Source of the DNA: Paenibacillus terrigena DSM 21567
GTDB lineage: Bacteria > Bacillota > Bacilli > Paenibacillales > Paenibacillaceae
Length of the DNA: 64,000 bases
Reading direction: 5' to 3'
Assembly (NCBI RefSeq): GCF_000374845.1
Contig: NZ_KB895430.1
Location: 1 to 64,000, forward strand
The translations under genes were made by a program, and so were the position numbers. Positions 26,970 to 36,545 of this stretch are shown one piece after another (position 1 is the first letter of the stretch; every line of letters begins with the position of its first letter). The notes under the pieces are model-generated. The model was not told the DNA's origin, did not search any database, and saw nothing but the letters and a program-made list of their open reading frames with translations.

Positions 26970-28073
26970 CTACTTGATCACAACCGCTATATTCTGCGCT
27001 TGGATGCACAGTTCTGCCGCCTTGAACGCATGTTCCTGCGTCATCGCGTTCTCGGTTCGGTTCAGACAATCGAGAATAAGCTCCCCGAAAAAGGGAAAGC
27101 CGACCTGACCAGCAACGGCAAAATGATGCTCTCCTTCATGGTTCACCATGTACACGTGATCCCCTCGCGGATCGCGTGCTACATCGATATATTTACGAAG
27201 CTCGATATAGCCGTCCGTGCCGAGTACGATCGCTCTGCCGTCTCCCCAAGTGCCAAGACCATTTGGCGTAAACCAATCGACGCGAAAATAGTTCGTCGCC
27301 CCGTTGTCGCCGATCAACGTTGCATCGCCGTAATCCTCCAGCTCGGGATAATCCGGGTTATTGTAGTTCGCCACCTTGCTGTGTGCTACGCGAGCATCCT
27401 TACATCCGGCATAATACAAAAATTGCTCTACCTGATGGCTGCCGATATCGCAGAGAATTCCACCGTATTGCGCCTTTCGAAAAAACCAATCCGGACGCGA
27501 AGCGGCATTCAACCGATGCGGACCCGTGCCGATCACCTGTAGCACTTTACCGATTGCACCGTCTTGGATGAGTTGCCCCGCATAAATAGAGCTCTCCGAG
27601 TGAAGCCGCTCACTGTAATAGACCATATATTTGCAGCCCGTCTCGATTACCTTGGCGCGTGCCGACGCGATCTGCTCCAGCGTCGTAAACGGTGTCTTGT
27701 CGGTAAAATAATCTTTGCCGTGGTCCATAACCATCAGCCCGAGTGCGCACCGTTCGGAAGGAATCGCCGCCGCCGCGACGAGCCGAACCTCTTCGTCGTG
27801 CAAAATAACGTCAAGCGATGAAGCCGCTTGAACCCGCGGATACGTGCGGCAAAACGCAGCCACCTTCAATGGGTCAGGATCGTACACCCATTTGAGTGTA
27901 CCTCCCGCTTCGATCAACCCATTGCACTGGCCGTAAATATGGCCGTGATCGAGCCCTACTGCGGCGAATACGAATTCACCAGGGCCGCATACCGGTTCCG
28001 GCTTTGCGGACGTCGGGGCGTAAGTCATGCCGTCTTTGTTCTGAAAACGAGGCGTTCCTATCGTTTCTGTCAT
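26970..28073 (-). CDS. Gfo/Idh/MocA-family oxidoreductase
   Basis: An NAD(P)-dependent sugar or sugar-acid oxidoreductase of about 367 residues. The start at 28073 (MTETIGTPRF) is four bases after the upstream stop and follows a GGGGAGGGG run. The N-terminal Rossmann part reads FVFAAVGLDHGHIYGQCNGL, an unusual GLDHGH instead of the GxGxxG turn. The usual catalytic E-K-P triplet is replaced by DKTP, as in some divergent members. The C-terminal sheet domain contains GGILCDIGSHQVEQFLYYAG. The substrate cannot be read from sequence, but the operon points to uronates or their glycosides. Confidence 0.78.
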   Translation of the reverse strand: MTETIGTPRFQNKDGMTYAPTSAKPEPVCGPGEFVFAAVGLDHGHIYGQCNGLIEAGGTLKWVYDPDPLKVAAFCRTYPRVQAASSLDVILHDEEVRLVAAAAIPSERCALGLMVMDHGKDYFTDKTPFTTLEQIASARAKVIETGCKYMVYYSERLHSESSIYAGQLIQDGAIGKVLQVIGTGPHRLNAASRPDWFFRKAQYGGILCDIGSHQVEQFLYYAGCKDARVAHSKVANYNNPDYPELEDYGDATLIGDNGATNYFRVDWFTPNGLGTWGDGRAIVLGTDGYIELRKYIDVARDPRGDHVYMVNHEGEHHFAVAGQVGFPFFGELILDCLNRTENAMTQEHAFKAAELCIQAQNIAVVIK

Positions 28074-28077
28074 CCCA

Positions 28078-29427
28078 TCATCCCCTCCCCTTCTTGGCAC
28101 GGCTTAACACTTGCTGGAACACGCCGCCGAAATAATGCTCGATATCACGACGAATGTCGTTCTCGCTCACCAACCAGCGGTCTTGATGCAGCCGGGCATA
28201 TTTGTTGTACAACACGCCCGAGATCACGGAACGCGAATGGTCCCATTTATTGACGAGCTGCTCCAACACTCGACAATCAGAATGCTGTGGGATGTAGCTT
28301 GTGCCGAGCAGCTCTGTGCGGAATGACGTCATCTCCCGGATCATCGATTCCGTATGCAGGAACCACCAGCACCCGAAGATCGTCAAGTTGCTGAACTTCC
28401 GCGCCAAGACAGCTAATTCATGCTGGTTCTCCCGAGCAAGCACCGTCACAAGCAGTTGCAGCTCCGGGTAGCGCAAGCACAGCCGTTCTAGCAGGCCAAG
28501 GTCGGCCTGCATACTCATGTCACCGGCAAGGCGCAGCGCTGGATTCACTTGTCGTCGAACGCCGACCATCAGCGCCAGCGGTAGACCAAGCTCGCGGCAG
28601 ACCGGCACGACCGCGCCATCGAGCAGCATCGTTAGCGCTTCACCCGGTGTAGGATACTGTACGTCGCCCGGCAGCGACGCCATAATATACAAGGCACCGA
28701 TGCGTCCGCACCAGTCGCGCAGAAAGCGCCGAACCTCGGCAAGCGTCGCCTCTTGAGACAGCGCCGAAGGATCGTCCGCAGCGACTGTGTAGCCGAGACT
28801 TTGCAGCTCAGTTGCCGCCGATGTCCAATCGAGCAGCAGCTTGTCGATGCGCAGCGCCGCCTGGAAGCGCGCATCCGTGCATCCGCCCTTCAACCATACA
28901 GCTCGCTCAACTGCATCAAACGGGTCGTTCGTCATAACGACTGTTTTCACTTTGGCTGTAACGAGCACATCATTTACTTGTGCAACAGCCGTCTTTTCCG
29001 CCCAGGCAGCGCGGTAAGCGTCCAGGTCGCGACCGTAGACGGATGGCGATAAGCCGAGTCGGCTTATCGCAGTAATGACACCGGACGCCGCTTCGCTTAC
29101 AGGCATGCGATCGACGAATAAAGCCTTCCAGACCCGATCCGCTCTGCCTGCATCGTCCATTGCCCAAAATTCGTCGTACGACAATTCGCCCTGGCGGAAA
29201 TACTCCGCCGTCAAATAATGATAAACAAGCAGCTGATCGATGCCCCACAACAGCCGCTCCTCAAAATCAGCGGAATACAAGTGGGTATGAATATCATAAA
29301 CCGGCGTTTCCAAGACGATATGCCGCACCGTCTGCTCCAGCTCGGCTAACGATTCGATCGGCGCATCCGGCTGGCGCAATAAGTTAACATTCGCGGGATT
29401 AGCATCGCTTGCAGCATGTCGTTCCAT
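28078..29427 (-). CDS. Uronate isomerase-like amidohydrolase
   Basis: A 449-residue amidohydrolase-superfamily protein. It has the metal motif YDIHTHLYS (about residues 44-52), LLWGIDQLLVYHYLTAEYFR, a late SDCRVLEQLVNKWDHSR and a C-terminal VLYNKY region, all as in glucuronate isomerase (UxaC). UxaC opens glucuronate to fructuronate, or galacturonate to tagaturonate, the step before the reductase. It is shorter and more divergent than the 470-residue canonical enzyme, so a related substrate is possible. It is followed four bases later by the next gene, indicating coupling. Confidence 0.75.
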   Translation of the reverse strand: MERHAASDANPANVNLLRQPDAPIESLAELEQTVRHIVLETPVYDIHTHLYSADFEERLLWGIDQLLVYHYLTAEYFRQGELSYDEFWAMDDAGRADRVWKALFVDRMPVSEAASGVITAISRLGLSPSVYGRDLDAYRAAWAEKTAVAQVNDVLVTAKVKTVVMTNDPFDAVERAVWLKGGCTDARFQAALRIDKLLLDWTSAATELQSLGYTVAADDPSALSQEATLAEVRRFLRDWCGRIGALYIMASLPGDVQYPTPGEALTMLLDGAVVPVCRELGLPLALMVGVRRQVNPALRLAGDMSMQADLGLLERLCLRYPELQLLVTVLARENQHELAVLARKFSNLTIFGCWWFLHTESMIREMTSFRTELLGTSYIPQHSDCRVLEQLVNKWDHSRSVISGVLYNKYARLHQDRWLVSENDIRRDIEHYFGGVFQQVLSRAKKGRG

Positions 29428-29496
29428 CCAGCGTTCCCCCTTTGTGCACGTTCCTCGGGGAACGTGCTATGCTCGAATACTCAATTCAGCAGCATT

Positions 29497-30669
29497 CTAA
29501 AAAGTGCCTTTCAAATCAACCGGCCCTGTGCTGCACGATACTGCAGCTTCCGGCTTGCGATATCGTGACGATTTGATTCGTTTGCGCAGCTCTGATTCAT
29601 ATAAGTCCTCATTTAACGGAAGCTCTACCCAGTCATCGAGCCAAGTCGACAAATGCATCGCATTAGAGATGGTCAGACCGTGGATGCCTTCCTCGCCTGG
29701 AGCGATCAGCGCCGTGCCGTTTCGGATGGCGTCGACGAAATTTTGCACAATGCCCGCGTGCTCCGAGCTCGTACCATGAATAGGTACTTCGCATTTCCAA
29801 TGCTCCGGCGATCCGAACGCTGCGCGGTTGCGAGCATTAAAGTCACGTTCCGACTCGCGCAGCCGCCAGAACGTCAGCCTTCCGTCTTCGATGACGATTT
29901 TGCCTCGGTCGCCAGTCACTTCGAATCGGTTCGTCCCCGGCGCTTCGCCCGTCGTCGTAATGAATACACCCGTTCCGCCATTCGCGTATTCCACATAAGC
30001 AGTGACGTCGTCTTCGACTTCAATGTCGCGGTGTTTGCCAAAGTGGCAGAAAGCGCGAATCCGTACTGGCATTAATCCTGTCGTCCATTGCCATAGATCA
30101 AGCTGGTGCGGACATTGATTGATAAGAACCCCGCCGCCTTCACCGCCCCAGGTAGCCCGCCATGAACCGGAATCGTAATAGCTTTGCGATCGATACCAGT
30201 TCGTGATGATCCAGTTCGTGCGGCGGATTTCGCCAAGCTCGCCGTCTGCAATCAGTTCGCGCAGCTTCCGGTACAGCGGATTCATCCGCTGGTTATACAC
30301 GATACTGAACACACGGCCGCTTGCCGCCGCGGCTTCGTTCATCTCCCGCACCTGCTTCGTATAGACACCTGCCGGCTTCTCGATCAAGACGTGCATCCCT
30401 TGGGCCAAAGCACGCTGCGCCTCCACCGGATGATCGTAATGCGGGGTTGCTACAATGACGGCATCCACATCGCCAGATGCCAGCATCGCCTCTGAATCCG
30501 CATATACGGCTACCCCTGAATAAGTTTCCGCCGCCCAAGCGCGTTTTTCGGCATCACCATCGCTAATCGCCGCTAATACAGCACCTTTGATCGTGCCTGA
30601 CTTTAAATGATTCGCATGGCCCGCTCCCATGTTGCCGATGCCGACAATTCCAATTCGAACGTTACTCAT
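29497..30669 (-). CDS. Gfo/Idh/MocA-family oxidoreductase (second copy)
   Basis: A 390-residue protein starting at 30669 (MSNVRIGIVGIGNMG) with AGAGGAG eight bases upstream. The Rossmann GIGNMGAGH turn is canonical. The E-K-P motif is present in HVLIEKPAGVYTKQVREM. The C-terminal domain shows GGGVLINQCPHQLDLWQW, with the catalytic histidine. It is not a close copy of the gene at 26970. Two different family members in one operon suggest paired oxidation and reduction of a sugar carbon, a known way to epimerise or to cleave glycosides. The substrate is unknown. Confidence 0.82.
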   Translation of the reverse strand: MSNVRIGIVGIGNMGAGHANHLKSGTIKGAVLAAISDGDAEKRAWAAETYSGVAVYADSEAMLASGDVDAVIVATPHYDHPVEAQRALAQGMHVLIEKPAGVYTKQVREMNEAAAASGRVFSIVYNQRMNPLYRKLRELIADGELGEIRRTNWIITNWYRSQSYYDSGSWRATWGGEGGGVLINQCPHQLDLWQWTTGLMPVRIRAFCHFGKHRDIEVEDDVTAYVEYANGGTGVFITTTGEAPGTNRFEVTGDRGKIVIEDGRLTFWRLRESERDFNARNRAAFGSPEHWKCEVPIHGTSSEHAGIVQNFVDAIRNGTALIAPGEEGIHGLTISNAMHLSTWLDDWVELPLNEDLYESELRKRIKSSRYRKPEAAVSCSTGPVDLKGTF

Positions 30670-30760
30670 ATCGTTTTCTCCTCTCATTTATGGCTGACCC
30701 AACCTCGTTAGCATTGTCGTTTCGTTTATATCTTCATTTCATATCTATTTCGGCTTCAGC

Positions 30761-31684
30761 TCAATCAAGCTCTTCCCACCAAGCCCTCATTTGCTGGGCG
30801 TATAAGCTTAACATCGTTTTTGAATCGTACGCTTCGCTGAAGTCTTCAACCCCGAACCATCCGTCGTAACCAACGGCCTTCAGATCGGCTAATACCCGCT
30901 TCCACGGTACCATGCCCGATGCGATCGGCCTCCAGGAACCCGACCAAGCAATCGGATTCAATGGCTCTGCCTCCTGACCGCCATGCTCCGCTTGCGGCAA
31001 ATTCGGATGCTCCACGCCGCTGGCATCCTTCGCAACAGGCCTCCAGCCCGCGTTTTTGACATGGACATGAGCTAGATATGGACCCAGCAACTCCATGCCC
31101 ATCCGGTAATTCTCGAAGCCCTCGTACACCATATTGCCTGGATCGTACAGTACACCGACCTTATCGGGGTTAAGTCCTTGTACGAGCCGGTAGGCTGCGC
31201 TTGCGCTTGGCGCAATCGTAAAATGATGCGTCTCCACAAGCGCCTTAATGCCATACTCACCGGCAAGTCCCTCAACCGCCTTCAAATAACTGACCGCGTC
31301 TTGAAGCATCTCGTTGTAATTCCGTGTACCGTTATAGAAAGGAACGCCAACGCGGACCATCGACGCGCCAAGCTGCACAGCAAGCTTGAACACCGCCTCC
31401 GTTCCCTCCAAATCGCCGCATGTGAGGTACGGCGTTAGTGCGATCGATTGCAGCCCGTAACGGTTAGCAGCGCTGCTAAATACGGAGAGCTGTTCGTCGG
31501 TAACACGAGGATCGATCGTGCTCAGATTATTCCCCCAGAATGAAGGGGGGCCTTGAAGTTGGGTATCTTGCGGCTGCTCCTTACAGCGCCATTCCACACC
31601 TTGAATGCCTGCCGCCGATGCGGCTCTGGCAAGTTCCTCCGGCGATAAATCAGGCGTTGCGACAGTAAATACGGATAATTTCAT
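30761..31684 (-). CDS. Sugar phosphate isomerase/epimerase (AP-endonuclease-2 TIM barrel)
   Basis: This 307-residue TIM-barrel protein has the metal-binding pattern of the family: GIQGVEWR near the N terminus, ALVETHHF, GVLYDPGNMVYEGF, AHVHVKNAGW and WFGVEDFSEAYD at the C terminus. Members isomerise or epimerise sugars and keto-sugars. It is 1 base after uxuA and is followed by the second Gfo/Idh/MocA gene, a pairing common in inositol- and uronate-type pathways. The exact reaction is not known. Confidence 0.8.
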   Translation of the reverse strand: MKLSVFTVATPDLSPEELARAASAAGIQGVEWRCKEQPQDTQLQGPPSFWGNNLSTIDPRVTDEQLSVFSSAANRYGLQSIALTPYLTCGDLEGTEAVFKLAVQLGASMVRVGVPFYNGTRNYNEMLQDAVSYLKAVEGLAGEYGIKALVETHHFTIAPSASAAYRLVQGLNPDKVGVLYDPGNMVYEGFENYRMGMELLGPYLAHVHVKNAGWRPVAKDASGVEHPNLPQAEHGGQEAEPLNPIAWSGSWRPIASGMVPWKRVLADLKAVGYDGWFGVEDFSEAYDSKTMLSLYAQQMRAWWEELD

Positions 31685-31685
31685 A

Positions 31686-32741
31686 TTAATAGCCTCCTCG
31701 CTTTATCTTCGCGACCGTCTCCCAGATGCCGTTCAAATACGCAGCCCCCAATGCGCGGTCGTACAAGCCGTAACCAGGGCGTCCTTGCTCCCCCCAGATC
31801 ATCCTGCCGTGATCGGGGCGCAGCGGCCCATCAAATCCGGTATCCCATAGCGCCTCCAGCACCCTCACCATATCGATAGAACCGTCCGCCGAACGGTGAG
31901 ACGATTCCTGAAAGGAACGAGCGCCGGTGCGAAGAATATTGCGCGTATGGGCAAAATGTATCCTTCCCCTGTCCCCGAAATAACGAATAATCTCGATCAG
32001 ATCATTATCGGGATCGGCACCAAGCGAACCAGAGCAGAACGTGATGCCGTTGGCGGGACTGTCGATATGATCCACAAGCCTACGCAGCTGCCGCATATTG
32101 CCGACAATCCGCGGCAACCCGAATATTGGCCACGGCGGATCGTCGGGATGGATTGCCATTTTCACACCAGCCTCTTCGGCTATGGGAATGACCCGCTCCA
32201 GAAAATAGGTCAGATTAGCCCACAATTCGTCTTCGCTCATACCGTGGTACTGCTCCAACAAATGCTGCATTTCCTCCTTCGTGTAGCTGGCATCCCAGCC
32301 AGGCAGCGACAGATCGCCTTGCGCCGGATTCATGCGTTGTATCTTTTCGTCTTCGAACGTGAGCGTCGTTGAGCCATCCGGGAGCGTAAAGGCCAGATCG
32401 GAACGCGTCCAGTCGAACACCGGCATAAAATTGTAGCAAACAACCGGTACGCCCGCCTCGCCTAATCGCCGAATCGTTTGACTGTAATTTTCAATCCATT
32501 GGTCGCGATTGGGCTTCCCAAGCTTAATATCTTCATGAACAGGAACGCTCTCAACGACCGCAAGCTTCATGCCGTGCGACTCGATTTCGGTTATCAATGC
32601 AGCGATCGCCTCATGCGGCCACACTTCACCGACAGGAACATCGTACACAGCCGACACGATGCCGTAGACGCCCGGAATTTGCCGAATTTGCGCCAATTTC
32701 ACAGGATCGTTGCCTCCGAACCAACGAAACGTCATTTCCAT
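31686..32741 (-). CDS. uxuA: Mannonate dehydratase
   Basis: It removes water from D-mannonate to give 2-keto-3-deoxygluconate. The start [24 protein letters not shown] is the classic N terminus of UxuA; the ATG at 32741 follows GAGGGG, and an upstream TTG is less likely. Further family hallmarks include [46 protein letters not shown] and [10 protein letters not shown]. Length of 351 residues is normal. It is first in the operon. The downstream kdgK and kdgA genes needed to finish the pathway are not in this window. Confidence 0.93.
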   Translation of the reverse strand: MEMTFRWFGGNDPVKLAQIRQIPGVYGIVSAVYDVPVGEVWPHEAIAALITEIESHGMKLAVVESVPVHEDIKLGKPNRDQWIENYSQTIRRLGEAGVPVVCYNFMPVFDWTRSDLAFTLPDGSTTLTFEDEKIQRMNPAQGDLSLPGWDASYTKEEMQHLLEQYHGMSEDELWANLTYFLERVIPIAEEAGVKMAIHPDDPPWPIFGLPRIVGNMRQLRRLVDHIDSPANGITFCSGSLGADPDNDLIEIIRYFGDRGRIHFAHTRNILRTGARSFQESSHRSADGSIDMVRVLEALWDTGFDGPLRPDHGRMIWGEQGRPGYGLYDRALGAAYLNGIWETVAKIKRGGY

Positions 32742-33395
32742 GGACAACCCCTCTTTCTAACCCGTTTTTGTATATCGCTTCGTGTACGTTTTCGTTTGAT
32801 TCCGGTTAATTAAGCCCCATTGTAGCACAGGAAATTTAACGCTTTGACGCTTTTCCCTATGATCTTAACCACAGTCAAATAAACTGGCAAAGTTCAACGT
32901 TTCGGTCAACAAGGAAGCGCAACGTGGCGCATTCAAATTCCATACATTCGCCACAAGCAAAAAAAGAGCAACCCGCCAACGGCAGATTACTCCTTCCTCC
33001 AAACATTTATTCTTATCAGATCATCATAGGCATCATCCATCACACGGTAGCGCATTCACGCTAGTTACGGAAACCACGAGTCGTTATGATGGATTTCTGA
33101 CAACATAGCCCCACTCATATCACCCAATTCTCACTCTATAATGGAAGTATGCACTAACTTTGAAGGAAAAGAGCCAGAGAGGCGGATACATACCACTCTA
33201 TCCTGCAGACATCCACTATAGTCACGATATGGTATCCATTTAGCCCTCCTATCCTGCAGCAATCCAACATAGCAAAAAAGCGCGACTAAACAATGCAGCC
33301 GCGTACCCGATCATCACAAATACTAATTTCTTCTGGATTATTCAAAGATAAAAGCCATCACTTAATCACTTACCCTCTTCCCTGCCTCACCCCAC
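32742..33395. other. Gene-free region upstream of the hexuronate operon
   Basis: No protein gene is supported here. The first 60 bases upstream of uxuA contain the promoter region; CGTGTACGTTTTCG at 32781-32794 loosely resembles a catabolite (cre) or LacI-type operator, but this is weak. The rest is AT- and pyrimidine-rich sequence with a pair of 24-base direct repeats (33198-33272) and no obvious promoter. Confidence 0.35.
33198..33272. repeat. Two imperfect 24-bp direct repeats around CTGCAG
   Basis: CTATCCTGCAGACATCCA...ATAG at 33198-33221 recurs as CTATCCTGCAGCAATCCA...ATAG at 33249-33272. Each unit begins CTAT and ends ATAG, so it is also a small inverted repeat. The period is 51 bases. 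Such short units are often dispersed genome-wide in this group. Confidence 0.6.
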
Positions 33396-33422
33396 AAAAA
33401 AGGCCGTCCTTTAAGGACGGCC
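33396..33422 (-). terminator. Terminator after the structured RNA / response regulator
   Basis: On the minus strand GGCCGTCC pairs with GGACGGCC around a TTAAA loop and is followed by six T. Confidence 0.9.
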
Positions 33423-33425
33423 CAC

Positions 33426-33621
33426 GGGTTGACGATATCTCGCTCAGCGATTAACACCTATAGGTGGAGAGGGGAATCTCCTGGAAGAGTCTACGTCCGG
33501 CATTTGGTAGCCCATTGCATCCATCCAATCTCATCTTAGCAATAGGTGGACAAGAGCCGGCTGAAAGGAGATCCCCTCCCACACTCTTGTGCATAATCGC
33601 CCCCCAAGATATGGTCAACCC
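33426..33621 (-). ncRNA. Candidate structured RNA, about 196 nt rod
   Basis: Five nested, collinear helices are seen in the 220 bases between the response-regulator stop and a strong terminator. P1 pairs 33426-33438 with 33609-33621 (one mismatch). P2 pairs GCGATTA 33447-33453 with 33594-33600. P3 pairs 33464-33482 with 33566-33582 (single-base bulges). P4 pairs CCGGC 33497-33501 with 33556-33560. P5 pairs CCCATTGC 33511-33518 with 33539-33546. The minus strand is chosen because the terminator T run is on that side. It may be an independent small RNA or a structured 3' UTR. The rod with internal bubbles recalls 6S-type shape, but no 6S or other Rfam family is recognised by sequence. Confidence 0.45.
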
Positions 33622-33644
33622 CCACGCCGCCCTTAACAGACAGC

Positions 33645-34340
33645 CTACTCCATATTGAATTTATACCCGTATCCCCTTACCGTCTGAAGCATCTTCGGAT
33701 TGCTAGGATCAAGCTCTATTTTCCTGCGCAAATTGCTCATATGGACCATTACAGTCCGCTCGTCACTGTCATTGCCTTGCCCCCAGATCGTATCGAACAA
33801 ATGAGAGACGCTGTAGACACGGTTCGGATTCTGTAAGAGATACATGAGCAGCTGACGTTCCTTCACGAATAACGACACGCTGCTTCCATTCACCCGCACC
33901 TCTTCGGTGCGCATATCGATCTCCAGATGTCCGTGACGCCATAGACTCGCCTTCTCTTCGACCTCACGCTTCATCGCGGACCGACGCAAGTTCGACTTGA
34001 CCCGTGCGACCATCACCGTCGGATTGAACGGCTTCGTCATATAATCATTGCCCCCCAAGTCGAGCCCATTCACAATGTCCTCATTATCTCGCTTGCAGCT
34101 GATAAAAATGATAGGAACATCCGATATCAGACGCACCTGATTGCATACATCCATTCCACTCATCCCTGGCAGCAAGATATCGAGCAGAATCAGATCCGGC
34201 CGCTCCGAAGTTACCAATTCCAGCCCTTGCTCCCCGCTCATCGAATGAATGACGTGATAGCCTTCCCGCTCCAGGTATAACCCCATCAGTTCTCCAATTT
34301 CTTGATCATCTTCAATGACTAAAATCGTCTGCTCTGCCAT
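33645..34340 (-). CDS. OmpR-family response regulator
   Basis: A 231-residue two-domain regulator. The receiver has the acidic pocket EDD at residues 10-12, the phospho-acceptor D54 in LILLDILLPGM and the conserved lysine in IFISCKRD. The C-terminal winged helix shows the usual RTVMVHMSNLRRKIELDPSNPKMLQTVRGYGYKF. It overlaps the kinase gene by 29 bases, so the pair is translationally coupled. The target genes are not evident; the structured RNA starts 23 bases after its stop. Confidence 0.92.
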   Translation of the reverse strand: MAEQTILVIEDDQEIGELMGLYLEREGYHVIHSMSGEQGLELVTSERPDLILLDILLPGMSGMDVCNQVRLISDVPIIFISCKRDNEDIVNGLDLGGNDYMTKPFNPTVMVARVKSNLRRSAMKREVEEKASLWRHGHLEIDMRTEEVRVNGSSVSLFVKERQLLMYLLQNPNRVYSVSHLFDTIWGQGNDSDERTVMVHMSNLRRKIELDPSNPKMLQTVRGYGYKFNME

Positions 34341-36453
34341 CTGCCTTCCCCTCCAACCTCATCTGCTCTTCCTGGAGCAATGGAATCGTAAAATACACGT
34401 CGCTGCCTTCGCCTAACATACTGCACATCTGGATCGTACCCTCGTGATAAGCGACAATCTCTTTGCAAATAGATAACCCCAGGCCTGCACCCTTCTGACC
34501 CGATCGCTGACTGGCACTCCCCCGATAGAAACGATCAAACAAATGAGGAATCTCCTCTTCCGCCATGCCTCTGCCGGTATCGATAATATGAACCGTAAAT
34601 TCCATCGTATCCACCTGGACAAGGATTTGAATTTTCCCTCCAGGGTCCGTATGATACTTTGCATTGTACAGCAAGTTCGAGACAACTTGTTCGATTCGAA
34701 CAGGATCGAAGAGGGCTGCGGCCTTCTCCTGCTCCGCATGATCCCCCTGAACTTCAAATGTATAGTCATACTCCACCAGATCAAATTTATATTTATCGTA
34801 CAATTTCCGTAGGAAAGGAGTAATCTGCGTTTCTCTGCGATCGAATGTAATCTGTCCCGCCTCAAGCTTCGATAACTCGAACAAATCTGCGATGAGCCGA
34901 TCCAGATATAACGTTTTCTCAAAAATAATCTTCATATATTTCGGCTCGCCGGGCGGCACAACCCCGTCCATCATTGCTTTAACATAGCCTTGGATCGACG
35001 TCAGTGGGGTTCCGAGCTCATGCGAAATATTCGACAACAGATGTCTTCTCGACTGCTCCAATTGACTAAGAGACTTGTTAGCATGCGTCAGCTCGGCATT
35101 GGATTGTTCCAGTTCAAGCGTCCTACGCCGAATATTGGTCGCCAGCGTCTGGTTCCATTCACCAAGTTCCTGCGAGAGCCGCTCGGACTGTTCGAAGGAT
35201 GAAGAAAATTGATGCGCTAGCAGGATCCCCTGCAAAATAAGCCCTAGAAACATCCCCAATGACAATACGTCTGCGAACCCAAACATCGTCTTATAATAGA
35301 GCAGCTCGCTAATCACACACGGTATGATGATGAGAATCGTGGCGAGATGCAGCTTCGCTCCCTGAATACCGTGTCCAACAGCCATCCCGCTTAGATACAA
35401 CCAATATACGGTGACAGCAACGAAGACCATCAGATATAGAGGTAGCGTCTGCGTAAATAGGAGTGCCGGCGTGAAAATGACGATTAAGCTTAGCACTAGA
35501 TGAATCCCGAGGACGATGGATGCAACCCACCGATTCAGGTACTTCTTAAATTGATTCTGTATATAACAAGTAAAGAAAATCACACCACTATAAGCCGTCA
35601 AATATTCAAGCTTAACCGCTATTTCCCACGGCAGTTCTGGAAAGAAAGATATGAGCAGCGACTGCCCCAATAGAAGTGCACGCAAACCGATAACGATACA
35701 AGTCAACCCAAAGTATAGAGGAGACTTGTTCTTGCTGCGCTGTAAATAAAAAAAGATGTGGTACAAACCGAATACCAGCAGCGTACCAGATAGGAACACC
35801 TCATACGCGATGCTTGCCTCACGCTTGCTCGTGATCACTTCAGGATCGCCAAGCTCAATACGCTCCCAGATCCCCGCCTTCCGCTGCACGAAGCTCGATA
35901 CCTGGATGACAACCTCAAGTTCGGATTGATCCGGTTGAAAAGACGCCATCTTCGCATAATTTCTTGGCACCGATGCCTCGGCATTCGGACCAACCGTCCC
36001 GTTCTCCAATACAAGCTCGCCATTCACCCACAGCTTGTACGCCGTAGCAACGCCGTGTACATAGATCGACTTCATCCGTCCGACCTCAGCAGGCGGTAAC
36101 TGTACAACGAGCCGGTAGGTGGCATAGCCTTGGTTAGATAACGCCTGACTTCTGAGCGAATAATTGGTCCAGCTGTCTGGCACTTGTGCCAACGCCGGCT
36201 TAGGCAGTGCTGTCATCTCCTTAAATCGCTGGGGTTCAATCAACGACTGCCAATAGAATAACCATTCTCCGTTCAAAGGCAGCACACGGTCCCTGGCGTG
36301 ACTCCAATTCTGCGCGTCGAGCACACCATTTCTCGCTGTAGGTGCAGTATCTTCAATGGCTGCCGATGACGAATCCGCAGCAAGCACGGTCCCCCCACCC
36401 CATAAGCCAAACACAAATATCCATATCATGAACCAACTTCGTAACGATCGCAT
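34312..36453 (-). CDS. 7TM-DISM sensor histidine kinase
   Basis: A 713-residue membrane kinase. A signal peptide (1-25) precedes an extracellular jelly-roll sensor domain (about 55-200, LNGEWLFYWQSL, GVATAYKLWVNGELV), typical of carbohydrate-binding DISM modules. Seven membrane helices span about 213-415. A coiled segment leads to HisKA with H478 in LSNISHELGTPLTS. The ATPase domain shows NLLYNAKYHT, DTGRGM and GAGLGLSICKEIV. It likely senses an external ligand and phosphorylates the regulator encoded just downstream. The ligand is unknown; the sensor fold suggests a sugar or polymer. Confidence 0.88.
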   Translation of the reverse strand: MRSLRSWFMIWIFVFGLWGGGTVLAADSSSAAIEDTAPTARNGVLDAQNWSHARDRVLPLNGEWLFYWQSLIEPQRFKEMTALPKPALAQVPDSWTNYSLRSQALSNQGYATYRLVVQLPPAEVGRMKSIYVHGVATAYKLWVNGELVLENGTVGPNAEASVPRNYAKMASFQPDQSELEVVIQVSSFVQRKAGIWERIELGDPEVITSKREASIAYEVFLSGTLLVFGLYHIFFYLQRSKNKSPLYFGLTCIVIGLRALLLGQSLLISFFPELPWEIAVKLEYLTAYSGVIFFTCYIQNQFKKYLNRWVASIVLGIHLVLSLIVIFTPALLFTQTLPLYLMVFVAVTVYWLYLSGMAVGHGIQGAKLHLATILIIIPCVISELLYYKTMFGFADVLSLGMFLGLILQGILLAHQFSSSFEQSERLSQELGEWNQTLATNIRRRTLELEQSNAELTHANKSLSQLEQSRRHLLSNISHELGTPLTSIQGYVKAMMDGVVPPGEPKYMKIIFEKTLYLDRLIADLFELSKLEAGQITFDRRETQITPFLRKLYDKYKFDLVEYDYTFEVQGDHAEQEKAAALFDPVRIEQVVSNLLYNAKYHTDPGGKIQILVQVDTMEFTVHIIDTGRGMAEEEIPHLFDRFYRGSASQRSGQKGAGLGLSICKEIVAYHEGTIQMCSMLGEGSDVYFTIPLLQEEQMRLEGKADGRADDFSH

Positions 36454-36545
36454 TCCATCAGATCCTTCATATCAAGTCGTGAACAATTCATTACATAATT
36501 CACCATTTCTTGATAAAATCCTGCATGATCTGACGGGGCCCGAGA

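Noticed and set aside
32781-32794. Catabolite (cre) site upstream of uxuA
   Set aside because: CGTGTACGTTTTCG departs from the cre consensus at several key positions; it is mentioned only as a weak possibility.
33198-33272. CRISPR array
   Set aside because: Only two units, with mismatches, no regular series and no cas genes nearby.
33426-33621. 6S RNA, SRP RNA, tmRNA or a T-box as identity of the rod RNA
   Set aside because: The shape recalls 6S, but I do not see recognisable sequence signatures of any of these families, so no name is given.
33464-33658. 64-codon plus-strand frame across the structured RNA region
   Set aside because: No start signal, and the sequence is better explained by the long set of paired helices and the minus-strand terminator.
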